A stretch of DNA of 64,000 nucleotides from Pandoraea pneumonica (GTDB taxonomy: Bacteria > Pseudomonadota > Gammaproteobacteria > Burkholderiales > Burkholderiaceae), in the NCBI RefSeq assembly GCF_902459645.1, contig NZ_CABPSK010000002.1, forward strand, positions 1 to 64,000. The letters are read 5' to 3'. Position 1 is the stretch's first letter, and every line of letters begins with the position of its first letter. The notes beneath the pieces were generated by a model. It saw only the letters and a list, made by a program, of their open reading frames with translations, did no database searches and was not told the origin of the DNA. Positions 36,322 to 45,966 of the stretch are shown here, in pieces. The position numbers and the translations under genes were made by a program.

Positions 36322-36398
36322 AAAAACGGGCCTGCCGAGCAAAGCACCGTTCAAACTCACTGGAGTGTTGAACGGTGTGTGCATCGTCAGGCCCGTTT
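36322..36398 (-). terminator. Composite nested-hairpin terminator of rhlE
   Basis: The outer arms AAACGGGCCTG (36324-36334) and CAGGCCCGTTT (36388-36398) form an 11-bp stem. Inside lies a second perfect 10-bp stem, CACCGTTCAA (36345-36354)/TTGAACGGTG (36368-36377). On the minus strand the outer stem ends in T5, so it can terminate the rhlE transcript. The nested form is unusual. Confidence 0.7.
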
Positions 36399-36416
36399 CG
36401 AATCAGTGGCGAGCGC

Positions 36417-38165
36417 TTAGTCGCGCTTCGGTTTGCCCATTAGCAGGGCAGCCCCGACGCCATCTCGGCGTGCCGGACGCGGACCGCGTTGCGCAAAATC
36501 GCTACGCTCGCCCCCGCCTTGCCCGCGCGATGCGTTCTGGCCATCGCGACCGTCTCGACCATCACGCCCCTGCCCTTGGTAACCGGCACCCGCGCCTTGT
36601 GCGGCGCGTTGCCCTTCGACTCGCTTGCCTGCGCCACCGCCACCACCTGTACGCTTGCCGGGTTGCGAGGCTTGATTGCCGCTGAAACCGCCATTGCCGC
36701 CATTGCCACCGCGGCCACCGTTGGCACCCGCATTACGGCCGCCGTTCGCTGCCACGGCAGTGCGCGGCGCATTGCGTTGTTCACCACGTTCACCATTACG
36801 GCCTGCACCGTCGGCACTGTGACGCGGCTTACCGGCATCACCGCCCTGACGCGGGCTACGGTTGCCGTCACGGCTGCCGTCACGATTACCATCGCGACCG
36901 CCTTCACGGGCTTCGCGAGGCGCGCGTGCCGACTGACCGTCGCCACGACCGCCGCGTCCGCCCGGCGCACCGCCACGGCCACCCGGCTGATTCTTGCGAA
37001 TCGGCTGCGCGACGGCATGCGGGTCCGGCTCGAAGCCCGGAATCACTTCGCGATCGATGGTGCGCTTGATCAGGCGTTCGATGGCCGTCAGCAGTTGATG
37101 CTCGTCCACACACACCAGCGACACGGCTTCACCTTGCGCACCGGCGCGGCCCGTACGGCCAATGCGGTGCACGTAGTCTTCCGCCACTTCCGGCAGATCG
37201 AAGTTCACCACGTGCGGCAGTTGATCGATGTCGATGCCGCGTGCGGCGATATCGGTCGCGACCAGCACTTGCAGCGTGCCGCTTTTGAATTCGGCGAGTG
37301 CGCGGGTGCGGGCACCCTGACTCTTGTTGCCGTGAATCGCGAGCGCGGGCACACCGCCCTTCGTCAGTTGTTCGGCCAAGCGGTTGGCACCGTGCTTGGT
37401 ACGCGTGAACACAAGCACCTGAAACCAGTTGTGCTCGCGCACCAGATGTTCGAGCAGTTCGCGCTTGCGGTCGCGGTCGACCGGGTGAATCTTCTGCGCG
37501 ACCGTCTCGGCCGTGGTGTTGCGGCGAGCCACTTCGATCAGCGCGGGCGACTTCAGCAGGCCATCGGCCAGTTGCTTGATTTCGTCCGAGAACGTAGCCG
37601 AGAACAGCAGGTTCTGACGCTTCGCGGGCAGCACGGCCAGCACGCGACGGATGTCGCGAATGAAGCCCATGTCCAGCATACGGTCGGCTTCGTCGAGCAC
37701 GAGAATTTCGACGCCCGACAGGTCAACCGTCTTTTGCTGCATGTGATCGAGCAGACGGCCCGGCGTGGCGACGAGAATGTCGACACCGCGCGCGAGTTGC
37801 TTGACCTGCGGCACCATCGACACGCCGCCGAACACGGTCATCGAGTTGAGCTTCAGATACTTGCCGTATTGCGTGACGCTCTCTTCGACCTGTGCGGCCA
37901 GCTCACGCGTGGGCGTGAGCACGAGGGCGCGCACGCGGCGTTTGCCGTTGGCGGCAGCGGGGGCTGCGCGCGACGAAAGCATTTGCAGAATCGGCAGCGT
38001 GAAGCCTGCCGTCTTGCCGGTACCGGTTTGGGCACCGGCGAGGAGGTCGCCGCCTTGCAGGACAGCCGGAATCGCTTGTTGTTGAATCGGGGTCGGTTGT
38101 GTGTAGCCGAGATCGCCGACTGCACGCAGGATGTCGGCCGATAGGCCGAGCGTTTCAAAAGACAT
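36417..38165 (-). CDS. DEAD-box RNA helicase RhlE
   Basis: The 582-residue protein has all DEAD-box motifs: Q motif ([12 protein letters not shown]), motif I AQTGTGKT (about 45-52), [22 protein letters not shown] in [17 protein letters not shown], and in the second domain [16 protein letters not shown] and [12 protein letters not shown]-terminal tail of about 180 residues is rich in Gly, Arg and Asn (GGRGGRGDG, repeated NRDGSRDG). The tail is typical of RNA-binding RGG-like extensions. It acts in ribosome assembly and RNA turnover, often at low temperature. A possible promoter at 38379-38407 gives a leader of about 205 nt. Confidence 0.93.
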   Translation of the reverse strand: MSFETLGLSADILRAVGDLGYTQPTPIQQQAIPAVLQGGDLLAGAQTGTGKTAGFTLPILQMLSSRAAPAAANGKRRVRALVLTPTRELAAQVEESVTQYGKYLKLNSMTVFGGVSMVPQVKQLARGVDILVATPGRLLDHMQQKTVDLSGVEILVLDEADRMLDMGFIRDIRRVLAVLPAKRQNLLFSATFSDEIKQLADGLLKSPALIEVARRNTTAETVAQKIHPVDRDRKRELLEHLVREHNWFQVLVFTRTKHGANRLAEQLTKGGVPALAIHGNKSQGARTRALAEFKSGTLQVLVATDIAARGIDIDQLPHVVNFDLPEVAEDYVHRIGRTGRAGAQGEAVSLVCVDEHQLLTAIERLIKRTIDREVIPGFEPDPHAVAQPIRKNQPGGRGGAPGGRGGRGDGQSARAPREAREGGRDGNRDGSRDGNRSPRQGGDAGKPRHSADGAGRNGERGEQRNAPRTAVAANGGRNAGANGGRGGNGGNGGFSGNQASQPGKRTGGGGGAGKRVEGQRAAQGAGAGYQGQGRDGRDGRDGQNASRGQGGGERSDFAQRGPRPARRDGVGAALLMGKPKRD

Positions 38166-38501
38166 ATAAAGACCAATGCGCGGACTCCACGATGTGGGCC
38201 CCCGCGCGTATCGATTGTTTATTCTTGATGGAAAGCCCGCGTCGGGCGTGCGACGCGCGTCGCGCTCATCTGGGCAACGCGTCTGAAGACGCCGGCAAGA
38301 CGACCCGCCGGCTGACTAAAAATCGAGCGGCTTGGCGGGCGAGGCCGTCGCGGGTACGGCCGTGTCTTGAAAGCGCGTAGTTTACCACGCGCCCCCGGTC
38401 GAGTCAGGTGACGTACCCGTCCGAACGAGCGCCGCCCTGCGCAATACGGGGCCAAGCCGCTACACTGACGCCATTCTCCCGACGCCCTGAGCGCTATCCC
38501 C
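38166..38501. other. 336-bp divergent region between rhlE and LysR gene
   Basis: No gene is supported. It contains a candidate rhlE promoter, a GCGCGT-N8-ACGCGC dyad over it (38373-38392) and a TACACT box before the LysR start. Confidence 0.45.
38379..38407 (-). promoter_or_regulatory. Candidate rhlE promoter
   Basis: On the minus strand CTGACT (38407-38402) and TAAACT (38384-38379) are 17 bp apart. The -10 lies inside the GCGCGT/ACGCGC dyad. The leader would be about 205 nt, long enough for the post-transcriptional control described for cold-inducible helicases elsewhere. Confidence 0.4.
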
Positions 38502-39446
38502 GTGCGATTCGATCTGACCGACCTGCGCCTGTGCCTGCTCGTGGCCGAGGCTGGCAGCATTACCGGCGGGGCCGAGCGCGCCCATCTGACCCTGGCGTCC
38601 GCCAGCGCGCGCATTCGCGGGCTGGAAGACACGCTGGGTATCGCCCTCTTCATGCGCCACCGCCAAGGCGTGCTTCCCACCCCCGCCGGACGCGCCCTGC
38701 TCGCCCACGCGCGCCGGGTACTCGCTCAGATCGAACAGATGCGCGGCGAGTTGGGGGAATATGCGGCTGGCCTCAAAGGCAACGTGCGCATTGCGTCGAA
38801 CACGGTCGCGATGTCGGAGTTTCTGCCCGATCTGCTGGGCGCGTTCCTCGCCGAGCACCCCAATGTGGAAATCGCGCTGCGCGAGCAGACCAGCCCGGCC
38901 GTCGTCCAGGCAGTGCTGGAGGGTGCCGCCGATATCGGCGTCGTGTCCGATTGGATCGAGTTGACGGGGCTGGAGACCGTACCGTTCCGGCAGGATCGGT
39001 TGGTTATCGTCACGCCGCCGGGCCATGCGCTGACGAAACGCGAGAGCGTTGCGCTCGTCGACGTCCTCGACGCTGAATTCATCGGCCTGCCGGAGCAAAG
39101 TGCACTGGCCGAACACCTCGACGGCCATGCGAAGCGCGCCGGTCGCCCGTTGCGCTACCGACTGCGGCTGCGCGACTTCGACAGCCTGTGCCGGGCCGTC
39201 GCGGCAGGTGCCGCGCTCGGTATCGTGCCGTTGAGCGCCGCCCGGCGCTCGGCGGCCACGCTGGGCATCGGCATCGTGCCGCTCTCCGACCCGTGGGCAC
39301 TACGCACGCTGGTGCTGTGCGTGCGCGAGCGCGACGCGCTGCCCGTCTACGCCCGCCAGTTGCTCGACCGGCTACAAGGCCCGGCGAGCCCAGCTACCGT
39401 CGCCACCACCAACACGGCCGACACAAACAAAAACGGCACGACGTAA
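38502..39446 (+). CDS. LysR-family regulator
   Basis: The 314-residue protein has the LysR HTH (GSITGGAERAHLTLASASARIRGLEDTLGIALFMR, about 18-52) and effector domain (about 90-295). It starts with GTG 38502; the ribosome site is weak. The 3' end overlaps the terminator of the convergent permease gene: the stop codon lies in the hairpin loop. Its target is unknown. It is divergent from rhlE. Confidence 0.83.
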   Translation: MRFDLTDLRLCLLVAEAGSITGGAERAHLTLASASARIRGLEDTLGIALFMRHRQGVLPTPAGRALLAHARRVLAQIEQMRGELGEYAAGLKGNVRIASNTVAMSEFLPDLLGAFLAEHPNVEIALREQTSPAVVQAVLEGAADIGVVSDWIELTGLETVPFRQDRLVIVTPPGHALTKRESVALVDVLDAEFIGLPEQSALAEHLDGHAKRAGRPLRYRLRLRDFDSLCRAVAAGAALGIVPLSAARRSAATLGIGIVPLSDPWALRTLVLCVRERDALPVYARQLLDRLQGPASPATVATTNTADTNKNGTT

Positions 39447-39459
39447 TCGCCGTGCCGTT
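39427..39459 (-). terminator. Terminator of the permease gene, embedded in the LysR 3' end
   Basis: AACGGCACG (39432-39440) and CGTGCCGTT (39451-39459) form a 9-bp stem. On the minus strand it is followed by TTTTTGTTTGTG. The LysR stop codon lies in the loop, so the same bases code for the LysR C-terminus and end the opposite transcript. Confidence 0.8.
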
Positions 39460-39519
39460 CATGCGACGCGGGCAAAACCGCTGCCCGCCCTACCGCTTCC
39501 TACCGCTTTCTCGTTGCCG

Positions 39520-40827
39520 TTACATCGCCGCCGGTGTCGAAATGCCACGGCCGCGCAGCAGCGCGTACAGAATGATCGCGCCGAAGGTTGCGCAACCGAT
39601 GCCGCCGAGCGAGAAGTTGCCGAACTTCAACGTGAAGTCGCCAGCCCCCAGCACCAGCGTGACAGCCGCCACGATCAGGTTGCGGTTATCAGAGAAGTCC
39701 ACCTTGTTCTGCACCCAGATGCGCGCACCGGCCACCGTAATCAGGCCGAACACCACGATCGACACGCCGCCCAGCACCGGCCCCGGAATCGTCTGAATCA
39801 CCGCGCCGAATTTCGGCGAGAAACCCAGCACCAGCGCGATCACCGCAGCGACAGCAAACACCACCGTCGAGTAGATCTTCGTCACCGCCATCACGCCGAT
39901 GTTCTCGGCGTACGTCGTCACACCAGTACCGCCCACGCTGCCGGAGACAATCGTCGCCAAGCCGTCGCCGAGGAAAGCGCGGCCCATGTAGCGATCGAGG
40001 TTCTGACCGGTCATGGCGCTCACCGCCTTGATGTGGCCGAGGTTTTCCGCCACCAGAATGATGGCGATGGGGGCGAGCAGCACCATCGCTTCCGGCTTGA
40101 ACACCGGGGCGGCGAAGTGCGGCAAGCCGAACCATGCCGCGTTGGCAACGATGGAGAAGTCGATCGGCTTACCAAGGCCCATGCCATTGGTGAGCACCGC
40201 ATAGAGCACATAGGCGAGCAGCAAACCCACGAGAATCAGCAGACGCTGCACCATGCCACGGGCAAACACGGCCACGAGGCCCACGCACAGCACGGTCGCC
40301 AGCGCCATCCACGTGTCGAAGCTGGTGGCCGAAACGCCCTTCACGGCCACGGGGGCCAGATTCAGGCCGATCACCGCGACCACGGCACCGGTGACGACCG
40401 GCGGCATGAGCGCTTCGATCCAACGGGTGCCGACCACCATGACGATGAGGCCGATGATGGCGTACGCCACCCCGCAGGCAATGATGCCGCCCAGTGCGAC
40501 GGGGATATTCAGATTCGGGCCGCTACCTGCGTAGCCGGTCACCGAGATGACGAGGCCGATGAAGGCAAAGCTCGACCCCAGATAGCTGGGCACGCGCCCG
40601 CCGACGAGCACGAAGAAGAGCAACGTGCCGATGCCCGACATGAAGATGGCGAGGTTCGGATCGAAGCCCATGAGCAGCGGGGCCAGCACGGTCGAGCCGA
40701 ACATGGCGACCACGTGCTGCACGCCCATCGCGATGGTCTGCGGCCACGGCAGGCGCTCGTCGGGCGCAATGACACGTCCGGACGCGGTGTCCCGCTGCTG
40801 CCATTTGGGGAAATAACCCTCTGCCAT
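39520..40827 (-). CDS. Uracil/xanthine permease (NCS2/NAT family)
   Basis: The 435-residue protein has the NCS2 layout of 14 membrane segments and the hallmark segments of UraA-like permeases: AENLGHIKAVSAMTGQ with the substrate-binding glutamate and GDGLATIVSGSVGGTGVTTYAENIG. Members import uracil or xanthine with protons. The resemblance to UraA/RutG suggests a pyrimidine. GGAGAAG precedes ATG 40827. No pyrimidine degradation genes are adjacent. Confidence 0.9.
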   Translation of the reverse strand: MAEGYFPKWQQRDTASGRVIAPDERLPWPQTIAMGVQHVVAMFGSTVLAPLLMGFDPNLAIFMSGIGTLLFFVLVGGRVPSYLGSSFAFIGLVISVTGYAGSGPNLNIPVALGGIIACGVAYAIIGLIVMVVGTRWIEALMPPVVTGAVVAVIGLNLAPVAVKGVSATSFDTWMALATVLCVGLVAVFARGMVQRLLILVGLLLAYVLYAVLTNGMGLGKPIDFSIVANAAWFGLPHFAAPVFKPEAMVLLAPIAIILVAENLGHIKAVSAMTGQNLDRYMGRAFLGDGLATIVSGSVGGTGVTTYAENIGVMAVTKIYSTVVFAVAAVIALVLGFSPKFGAVIQTIPGPVLGGVSIVVFGLITVAGARIWVQNKVDFSDNRNLIVAAVTLVLGAGDFTLKFGNFSLGGIGCATFGAIILYALLRGRGISTPAAM

Positions 40828-40996
40828 ATCGATCTTCTCCTGTGTGTCGTGCGCAAAGTGGGCCAATCGGGAAAACTGGCGGCAGTGTACGGAGCGCACG
40901 ACGGGAAGGCAAGGCGAGAAAAAGCGCAGCGGGCGGGGATACAACGGCGATGCGTGCGGCGGGCACCAAAGCACCGCCGCACGGGGGTTTGCGGGT

Positions 40997-42751
40997 CTAG
41001 TGCTTACCCACCCCTTCCAGAATCAGATCGGCCAGCTTGGTGTAATTCCCGTCGAAGTGATGGCCGCCGGGCATTTTGACGATCTGCACGCGTTTGGGGT
41101 CGAGCCCCGGGCAATTGCTGTCGTCCTCATCGGCCCCGTACACGCACATCGCCATTCCATCGGGCAGGCGCTCGACCTCTGGGCGAATGGGCAGGCCGTT
41201 CTGGCTCGACATCACCCAATTCGTCATGCGGAATTCAAAGTCGGCCTTCTGCCCCAGCCCCATCAGCACGAGCAGTGCGACCCGCTCTTTGCTCGCAGGC
41301 GGCATGCGATTGACCATGAACGGCAGCACGTCCGCCCCTTGCGAATAGCCGATGAGAATCACGCGCTTTTTGTTCCAGCGCGTTTGATAGAAGCGCACCA
41401 GCCGGTCGATATCGAGCGCCCCTGACGCCGGTGTGCGTGCCGACCAGAAGTAGCGCAGCGAGTCGATGCCGACCACCGGCAAGCCGTGCGCGGCCAGCGC
41501 CCCGGCGACATCGCGATCCAGTCCGGCCCAGCCGCCGTCGCCCGACAGCAGAATGGCGAAGGCATCCGCCATGTTCGCGGCTGGTTGCCCCGTGGCGGGC
41601 ACTTCGATCACCGGCAGATCGGCCACCGCCGCGGGCGGACGCGCCGTGCCCGCCACGTGATGCGCATTGAGCCGCTTGAACGCGTTCTTATATTGCGTCA
41701 CCCAATCGGCCAACACCGGCGAGTTCGTCGACGGCGCATCGGTGCCATCGCTCAGGCTGCCGAGACTACCCGCCAGCCCGCCGACCACCCAGCTCGCATT
41801 CGACGCCCGCGCGACGAAACCCTGCGCAAAGCGGTCCGAGCAGCGCGGCGCGCGCGCCGTCGGGTTGCCCGCCGGGCCGCTCATCGCGAGCCACGGCGCG
41901 CCCAGTGCGGGGGCGGGCAGCAAGCGCATCGGTGCGCCGCCTGCGGTATGCGTGATACCGCGCCCGAAATGCACGCCCTCGCCCTGACACAGCGGCTTGG
42001 CCATCGGCAGCGCCGGACAGAAGTCGACCGACAGCGCGCCGGAGAACGTCTCGCTTTTGGCTTGCGCGAGCATCGCGTAAGCAAACGTGCCGCCCACGCC
42101 GTCACCCACGAGAATGGGTGGCGTGTACCCGGGCAGCTTTTCGTAGGCTTCGAGAAAGCGGCCGAAGTTATCCAGATCGCCGGACGGGAACACACACGCC
42201 CCGTCGTCTTTGGTGAAGTTCGCCATCAGACGCGCCGTGTCGATACCCGCCACGAGCGCCCCGGTGTCTACAAGGGCGCGCGCCATGCGCTCGGCACGGG
42301 GTGTCCAACCATCGTCGTCGGACAGAAACAGCACCGTAGCATTCGGCTCGCCCGCCGGGCGAAAGACCGGCACGTTTTCGAATCGGCCATGCGAGATGAT
42401 GTCGGTTGCCGCACCACGCGACGCAGCGGCCCCGGCGGCGGCCGCCGCCGCAGGCATCATCACCGGCGCGGGCACACTCGATGCGACCGACGGCGGCACC
42501 GCCACAGGTCCAGCCTTCGGCGCGGGCTTGAGCACATTGCGTGCCTTGGCGGCCTGCTCTGTCGACTTGGCCGACGCGGCAGACGCAAGGTCGGCATGCG
42601 TCACGCTCTGTGCGGACACCGTCGTCATGCCACTCAGGGTCAGCGAGACGAACAACAGCGCAGCGGCCAGTGGCGCTCGCCGATGCGTCATCACGCGAGG
42701 TGTGCGCACCGATGGCGCGATGCGGTTTGTCCCATCCATCCAAGCCGTCAT
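40997..42751 (-). CDS. AcvB/VirJ-family protein, probable lysyl-phosphatidylglycerol hydrolase
   Basis: The 584-residue exported protein has an N-terminal signal (LAAALLFVSLTLSGMTTVSAQ, ending near residue 48) and two VirJ-type alpha/beta-hydrolase parts: an N-terminal half (VLFLSDDDGWTPRAERMARAL, TPPILVGDGVGGTF) and a C-terminal half (ILLSGDGGWAGLDRDVAGALAAHG shape, nucleophile elbow GYSQGAD near residue 468). AcvB of Agrobacterium is a periplasmic hydrolase that removes lysine from lysyl-phosphatidylglycerol and lies in an operon with lpiA. Here the start ATG overlaps the mprF/lpiA stop (ATGA), so the same pair is present. It is also related to VirJ of T4 secretion, but no vir genes are nearby. 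Confidence 0.85.
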   Translation of the reverse strand: MTAWMDGTNRIAPSVRTPRVMTHRRAPLAAALLFVSLTLSGMTTVSAQSVTHADLASAASAKSTEQAAKARNVLKPAPKAGPVAVPPSVASSVPAPVMMPAAAAAAGAAASRGAATDIISHGRFENVPVFRPAGEPNATVLFLSDDDGWTPRAERMARALVDTGALVAGIDTARLMANFTKDDGACVFPSGDLDNFGRFLEAYEKLPGYTPPILVGDGVGGTFAYAMLAQAKSETFSGALSVDFCPALPMAKPLCQGEGVHFGRGITHTAGGAPMRLLPAPALGAPWLAMSGPAGNPTARAPRCSDRFAQGFVARASNASWVVGGLAGSLGSLSDGTDAPSTNSPVLADWVTQYKNAFKRLNAHHVAGTARPPAAVADLPVIEVPATGQPAANMADAFAILLSGDGGWAGLDRDVAGALAAHGLPVVGIDSLRYFWSARTPASGALDIDRLVRFYQTRWNKKRVILIGYSQGADVLPFMVNRMPPASKERVALLVLMGLGQKADFEFRMTNWVMSSQNGLPIRPEVERLPDGMAMCVYGADEDDSNCPGLDPKRVQIVKMPGGHHFDGNYTKLADLILEGVGKH

Positions 42752-45489
42752 TTCGTAATCATCCCCTTCCAGCCACCGCCCACGAGCGCCGCCACATCGG
42801 CGAGTGTGAGCATCGGTGCGAGTCCGCCCGGCGTCATCAAATAGCGCGCCTCCCATTGCGGATCGAATTTGTCTTTGAAGCTGCGCAGCCCACGGAAGTT
42901 GTAGAAGCGTGCGCCGTGCGCGAACATCATCCGCCCGAAGCGATGCCAACGCGGGGCCAGTTGGTGCGTCACCATGCCCGACATCGGCGCCATCCCAAGC
43001 CCGAAGCGTTGATACCCCTGCCCCTTGAAATGCAGCATGAGATTCGCGAACAGGAAGTCCATCGTGCCAGCAGGCGCATCGGGCACCTGCCGCATCAAAT
43101 CGATGCTGGCCTCGATACGCTGCACGTCCGGACACATGAGCGTCGCGAAGGCAACGAGCCGCCCTTCGCGGCGCACCAGCGCCACCGGCTGACGTGCGAC
43201 GTACGCGTCGGTGAATGCGCCGAGCGAGAAGCCTTTCTCGCGCGTGTGCTGCCGGGCCAGCCACGCATCCGAGACCGCGCGCATTTCCGGCAGATGGGGC
43301 GGTACGTCGTGCGGCGCGACGATTTCCAGCGTCAGCCCTTCGCGCTCGCCGCGTGCCACGCCGTGCCGCAAATTCGCCCGCCGCGAGCCCTGCAAGCCGA
43401 ACTCCGGCAGCGAGACAAACGCCTCTTCGCCTAACTTGTACGCCCGCAGCCCAGCGTCGATATAGAGCGGCAGCGCTTGCGGGCGCGTCTTATAAAACGC
43501 CGCCCGTCCGCCATGCGAGTCGGCCAGTTCGATGAAGCGCCAGATCAGCTCCGGCCACTCCTTCTGATCGCCGACCGGGTCGGCCAGGGACACCCACGAG
43601 CGCCGATGCTTCGCGTACATGATGAAAGCGTTGCCCGACGGCGAGAACAGGAAGCTCTTGTCGCCCATGAGCGCGAGACACGCGTCGGCAGCCGGTTGCT
43701 TCTGAATCACGGCACGGGCGCGCGCCAGTTCTTCTTCGCTGGCAGGCACCATCGCCCCGGCCGACTGGCGCAACAACTGCCAGAGCGACAAGCCGAGCCC
43801 GATCACGGCCACCACCATCAGCGCACGCATCGAGCGCGGCGCATCGCCGTCGAACGTGAATTGCCACCAAAGTTGATTCGCGTAGCCCACGCGCCGGTAC
43901 GACATGAACATCAGCCACGTACAGGCCCCCAGCACCGAGAGCACGGCGATGATCCAGCCCGGCTCGAAGGTCTGCGTGAAGAGCGACGAGCGCCGGTCGA
44001 ACTGTTTGCGCGAGACGAGCAGTAACGTGGCGAGCACCGCCAGCACGAAACATTCCGACAACGCGATGCCCTTCGGAATGGCAAGCACGGCGGCCACGAT
44101 CGTCAGCCCGAGCGAGCCCCACCACGCGGCGTCCAGCCGATGCAGCAGCCCGCGCGCGAGAAAGAGCATCGCCAGCCCCGCCACACTGCCCAGCAAGTGC
44201 GAGACCTCGACGAGAAAGAGCGGTACGTGCTGGCGCAGAAAGTCTTCGGCGTCGCGCGTGGCGGGGGTCACCCCGGAGATCAGCAACATGACACCGGCCA
44301 CGAGCGTGAGCGCCGCCAGCACCCCGGGGAACAGCCGCACCGCCGCACGGCCAATCGGTGCCGCCGGACTCTGCCGGAATTCAAACCATGCGAGCAGACA
44401 CGCCGCGAGCATCAGCGGCAGCAAATAGTAGATGCCGCGATAGAGCACCAGCGCACCCGCCACCTGACTCACCGGCGCATGGCCGTTGGTGGCCAGCAGA
44501 ATCACGGCTTCGAACACGCCCACCCCGCCCGGTACGTGACTCAGCACGCCCAGCGCCATAGCGATGGCGTAGAACACGACGAACGTCGGCAGATCCACCA
44601 CCCCGGCTGGCAGCAAACACCACAACGCGGCGGCGGCCATGCCGAGATCGGCGGCAGAGATCAGCAATTGCCGCAAAGCGAGACGCAGCGGCGGCAAGGG
44701 GAGATCCCAGCGCCCAAAGAGCGTCACCGTGCGCTTGCGGGCACACACCGCGAGGAACCAGCCCGACCCGGCGAGCAGCAACAGCGCCGCCGCCTGCAAC
44801 ACCCACGCGGGCACCGGCACCAGCGCCGAGACGCGCGATGCGCCCCACAGCATGCCCAGCGAGCCGAAGACGGTCATCCCCAGCCCGAACGCGCCCGCGT
44901 TGAACGCCACCGCCTGCGCCACCTTCGGGGCATCGACGCCCGCCGCCGCATACATGCGCATGCGCACCGTGCCGCCGGTCAGCACGCCCAGCCCAACGGA
45001 GTTCCCTAGTGCGTAGGCAATAAACGACGTGAGCACGACGGTCGAGCGTTTGACCGTTGCGCCAGCGAATCGCAAGCCGGAGATGTCGTAACCCGTGAGC
45101 GCGGCATAGCTCGCCAGCGTTGCCAGCATGGCAAGCACGAGGCGCGTGACGGGGGTCGCGTGAATGGCGGCGATCACATCGTCGTAATGCACGTGCCGCA
45201 ACATGTGATGCAGCGCATCGAAGACGAAGAGCCCGAGCAGGATGACCCCGCCAGCGATCAGCCAGGGGCGGGCAGCGCTCCAAGGTAGGCGGCGTATCCA
45301 GCGCCACCGGGCAGGTAACGCGAGCAACGCGGCGGCATCCGCTTCGGGTGAAGTGTCTGACGGTGGGTTGCTAGCGCCCCCGCCACCGGCCGTGGCGGTA
45401 GCGCTGCTAGGAGTCAGTCCGATACCAGACATGGCATCGGGCGTGGCATCGGCGGGCCGGCTCGGGCGCGCGCGGGTGGGTTCAGTCAT
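42748..45489 (-). CDS. MprF/LpiA-type aminoacyl-phosphatidylglycerol synthase/flippase
   Basis: The 913-residue protein has an N-terminal multi-spanning region (about 60-580, flippase part: SYAALTGYDISGLRFAG, GLGVLTGGTVRMRMY, GVLSHVPGGVGVFEAVIL) and a cytoplasmic DUF2156 synthase domain (about 590-905: ADACLALMGDKSFLFSPSGN, MDFLFANLMLHFKGQGY, RFGLGMAPMSGM). It moves lysine (or alanine) from tRNA to phosphatidylglycerol and flips the product, lowering envelope charge and raising resistance to cationic peptides and acid. The N-terminal 55 residues are low complexity. It is operonic with acvB (ATGA overlap). Confidence 0.93.
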   Translation of the reverse strand: MTEPTRARPSRPADATPDAMSGIGLTPSSATATAGGGGASNPPSDTSPEADAAALLALPARWRWIRRLPWSAARPWLIAGGVILLGLFVFDALHHMLRHVHYDDVIAAIHATPVTRLVLAMLATLASYAALTGYDISGLRFAGATVKRSTVVLTSFIAYALGNSVGLGVLTGGTVRMRMYAAAGVDAPKVAQAVAFNAGAFGLGMTVFGSLGMLWGASRVSALVPVPAWVLQAAALLLLAGSGWFLAVCARKRTVTLFGRWDLPLPPLRLALRQLLISAADLGMAAAALWCLLPAGVVDLPTFVVFYAIAMALGVLSHVPGGVGVFEAVILLATNGHAPVSQVAGALVLYRGIYYLLPLMLAACLLAWFEFRQSPAAPIGRAAVRLFPGVLAALTLVAGVMLLISGVTPATRDAEDFLRQHVPLFLVEVSHLLGSVAGLAMLFLARGLLHRLDAAWWGSLGLTIVAAVLAIPKGIALSECFVLAVLATLLLVSRKQFDRRSSLFTQTFEPGWIIAVLSVLGACTWLMFMSYRRVGYANQLWWQFTFDGDAPRSMRALMVVAVIGLGLSLWQLLRQSAGAMVPASEEELARARAVIQKQPAADACLALMGDKSFLFSPSGNAFIMYAKHRRSWVSLADPVGDQKEWPELIWRFIELADSHGGRAAFYKTRPQALPLYIDAGLRAYKLGEEAFVSLPEFGLQGSRRANLRHGVARGEREGLTLEIVAPHDVPPHLPEMRAVSDAWLARQHTREKGFSLGAFTDAYVARQPVALVRREGRLVAFATLMCPDVQRIEASIDLMRQVPDAPAGTMDFLFANLMLHFKGQGYQRFGLGMAPMSGMVTHQLAPRWHRFGRMMFAHGARFYNFRGLRSFKDKFDPQWEARYLMTPGGLAPMLTLADVAALVGGGWKGMITK

Positions 45490-45966
45490 GTATCGGTCGA
45501 TCCTTCGGCCGGTACGACGCCAACATCGGGACGCCGCCCCAAAGGCCTGTGGGCGAGTCGGAGCCTGTAGCCGATAGATTACACCGCGAAACGTGACAGG
45601 TCTTGTCGGCGTGCCGCCGACAGGCGCTGCCAGACGGCTGGAAAGCCTGATGCGGCGCGGATTTACAGAGGATGTCTCGGAACACGAGAGAGTTCTCGAA
45701 GGGTAATAGCGACCACGCGTCGGCGCTCACGCCCATGCTGTCTGCCCGGGGTGGCGGCGATTGCGTATGACTATGGGTGGATTTCGCTGATATCTGCAAC
45801 TTAATGTAAAATGCAGGGTTTTTGTTAGGTAGTTACGCGAAGTTTTTCCTAAACTTCGATCAATCTTAAAGATCGCCGCAATGCGGCAAGTGCGCACCCC
45901 GAATCATTCCGACTCCGAAGAGAGTCGATTCGATGTCCATCGGAAGGTGCGCGGGGGGTGTAAAAA
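45490..45966. other. 477-bp gene-free region with dyads
   Basis: No gene is supported. It holds the promoter region of mprF (minus) and of the serine hydrolase (plus). A CGAAGTTT-N5-AAACTTCG inverted repeat lies at 45838-45858 about 110 bp before the hydrolase start, in an AT-rich stretch lower in GC than its surroundings. Confidence 0.45.
45838..45858. promoter_or_regulatory. CGAAGTTT/AAACTTCG dyad
   Basis: A perfect 8-bp inverted repeat with spacer TTCCT lies in the AT-rich part of the gap. It may be an operator or a small mRNA hairpin before the serine hydrolase. The regulator is unknown. Confidence 0.35.

Larger units (their letters stand above)
36111..36416. other. 306-bp region: transporter promoter plus rhlE terminator
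   Basis: No gene. It contains an AT-rich core flanked by GGCGCAAA (36208-36215) and TTTGCGCC (36235-36242), which is a likely operator for the BASS gene, a CTTGGGG-GCTG-CCCCAAG hairpin at 36251-36268, and the composite terminator of rhlE at 36322-36398. Confidence 0.5.

Noticed and set aside
40997-42751. VirJ as sign of a type IV secretion system
   Set aside because: No other vir/trb genes are present; the operon with mprF supports the AcvB reading.
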